Below, piece by piece: positions 63,102 to 64,000 of a stretch of 64,000 nt of DNA (positions within the stretch are counted from its first letter, which is position 1; every line of letters starts with the position of its first letter). Source of the stretch: Pithys albifrons albifrons (Eukaryota > Chordata > Aves > Passeriformes > Thamnophilidae). Both the position numbers and the translations under genes were made by a program. Where the stretch lies: assembly GCF_047495875.1 (NCBI RefSeq), contig NC_092461.1:48365101-48429100 (forward strand), given 5' to 3'. The notes under the pieces were generated by a model that was not told where the DNA came from, did not search any database, and was given only the letters and a program-made list of their open reading frames with translations.

Positions 63102-63146
63102 CTTTTCGCCCATTTACAGGTGGGGTTTGATGTTTTTCCTCATTAT
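63102..63146 (-). CDS. RIMS2: Candidate RIMS2 45-nt cassette microexon
   Basis: Acceptor TTTTTCATGTTGTAAAG|ATAATG and a GC donor (AAAAG|GCAAGT) bound 45 nt in phase 1-1. It encodes NEEKHQTPPVNGRK plus split codons (Asp at the start if the previous exon ends in G). It is hydrophilic with a short TPPV proline motif. It is in frame with the 90-nt exon downstream (GRK-E-VTWEDQQ). An AAG acceptor is less favoured than CAG or TAG. It is identified from splice signals, phase and composition, not from remembered family sequence. Confidence 0.6.
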
Positions 63147-64000
63147 CTTTACAACATGAAAAACAGACAATGATGATTAACAAGTGGAACAGCTACTGTG
63201 ATGAGCAATGTGACTATAAGCACACACAGATGTGTTGTAAGCTACGTGAGCACAACTCCATGCACTATGCTTGAGTTATCACAAAACACAGAGTGAAGAG
63301 CACACAGTGCACACACCACTGAACACCACACAGATAGAACCACAACAAAGGCAAGAAAAAGGTAAAATGTACTATAATGAAAAATGGGAAGGCAAAGATC
63401 TTAAAGGACACTTTGGATGCTAAAGTGAGAACTACAACTGATAAACAAAAATAAACCTGCTTTCCACTTCTCAATCTTGAAATTACTCTAACAACCAGAT
63501 TTCTGAACTAGCAATGAGTCCTTCACAGTAGTTATTCCTGACTTTCTTTCATAGAAGAAAAGAGTAAACCATATTTTCTTCTCTTAAATAACAATGGGAC
63601 TAGGGTTCAGGCACAGGATTCAGGCACTCAGACTTTTATATCAGCATTTAGCATTTTAGGCATACATATGTATGCTAGTAATTTTTCCTATCAGATAGTA
63701 CTAAATATGTTTCTTGCTCAGCTTGTCATTTTTTCATGCCATGTTTCCACTAGTTTTGACAATTATTGACATGGACAACAGAATTTAACCTATTAACAAT
63801 GCATATAACAGTAGATTTATGCATTTACAATTCTTTCTTTGAGAAAGAAACATAAGAAAAGAAAAATGATTGAAAAAATCTTTAGATCTCCACTTATACT
63901 TGAACCTGTATGGGGTTAATAATCTAAGGATTTCTATTTAATGCAGTTTCCTACTCTTTTTGTTCAGCATAATCAGTCTGCTTACACAAATAAAGGGGAA
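63147..64000 (-). other. RIMS2: RIMS2 intron, partial (upstream of the 45-nt exon)
   Basis: Non-coding, AT-rich sequence with no repeat or further exon that I can support. The preceding exon, expected to end in phase 1, lies right of the window. Confidence 0.6.

Overview
The window looks like a stretch of a bird macrochromosome. It is AT-rich, its recognisable repeats are almost all CR1-type LINE fragments, it has typically avian A/C-rich low-complexity tracts, and there are no Alu/L1-like elements. It lies inside one large gene transcribed on the minus strand, RIMS2 (RIM2), the active-zone scaffold that links Rab3 vesicles, Munc13, RIM-binding protein and presynaptic calcium channels. The diagnosis rests on two adjoining exons (31433-31533 and 11244-11416). 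Their joined translation, with VEERSRQMKMSKYKQVAGSD and SRTSSASRFSSTSYMSVQSE, matches the linker before the C2B domain of RIM2. The RIM1 paralogue differs here (SRLSSTSFMSEQSERPRGRIS).

In transcription order (right to left) I support seven exons: 63102-63146 (45 nt), 54621-54710 (90 nt), 46025-46057 (33 nt), 36297-36332 (36 nt), 31433-31533 (101 nt), 11244-11416 (173 nt) and 9992-10237 (246 nt). The first four all begin and end in phase 1, and the last begins and ends in phase 2. All five are multiples of three, so each could be skipped without changing frame. The splice phases of all seven chain without conflict. The region is thus a field of probable cassette exons feeding into the two core exons, coding for a charged, disordered linker between the PxxP region and C2B. 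Exons for the PDZ, C2A and C2B domains are not in the window.

Two 5' splice sites are GC rather than GT (after 31433 and after 63102). The 246-nt exon encodes a strikingly acidic, glutamate-rich insert.

The rest is intron, with introns of about 1 to 20 kb. They contain CR1 3' ends at about 17820-18300 and 23791-24170, a rearranged pair of oppositely oriented CR1 pieces at 40060-40272, a probable ancient CR1-clade tail near 59210-59385, several small perfect inverted repeats, and G-, A- and pyrimidine-rich tracts. At the left end (218-518) is a 5S rRNA-headed retroposon with an intact 12-bp target-site duplication and a CA-repeat tail, the most unusual mobile element seen. I found no second gene, tRNA, CRISPR array or bacterial-type system, and most open frames are chance intronic frames. 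I see no convincing new biological system. The best leads are the cassette-exon field, the acidic exon, the GC-AG introns and the 5S-derived SINE.
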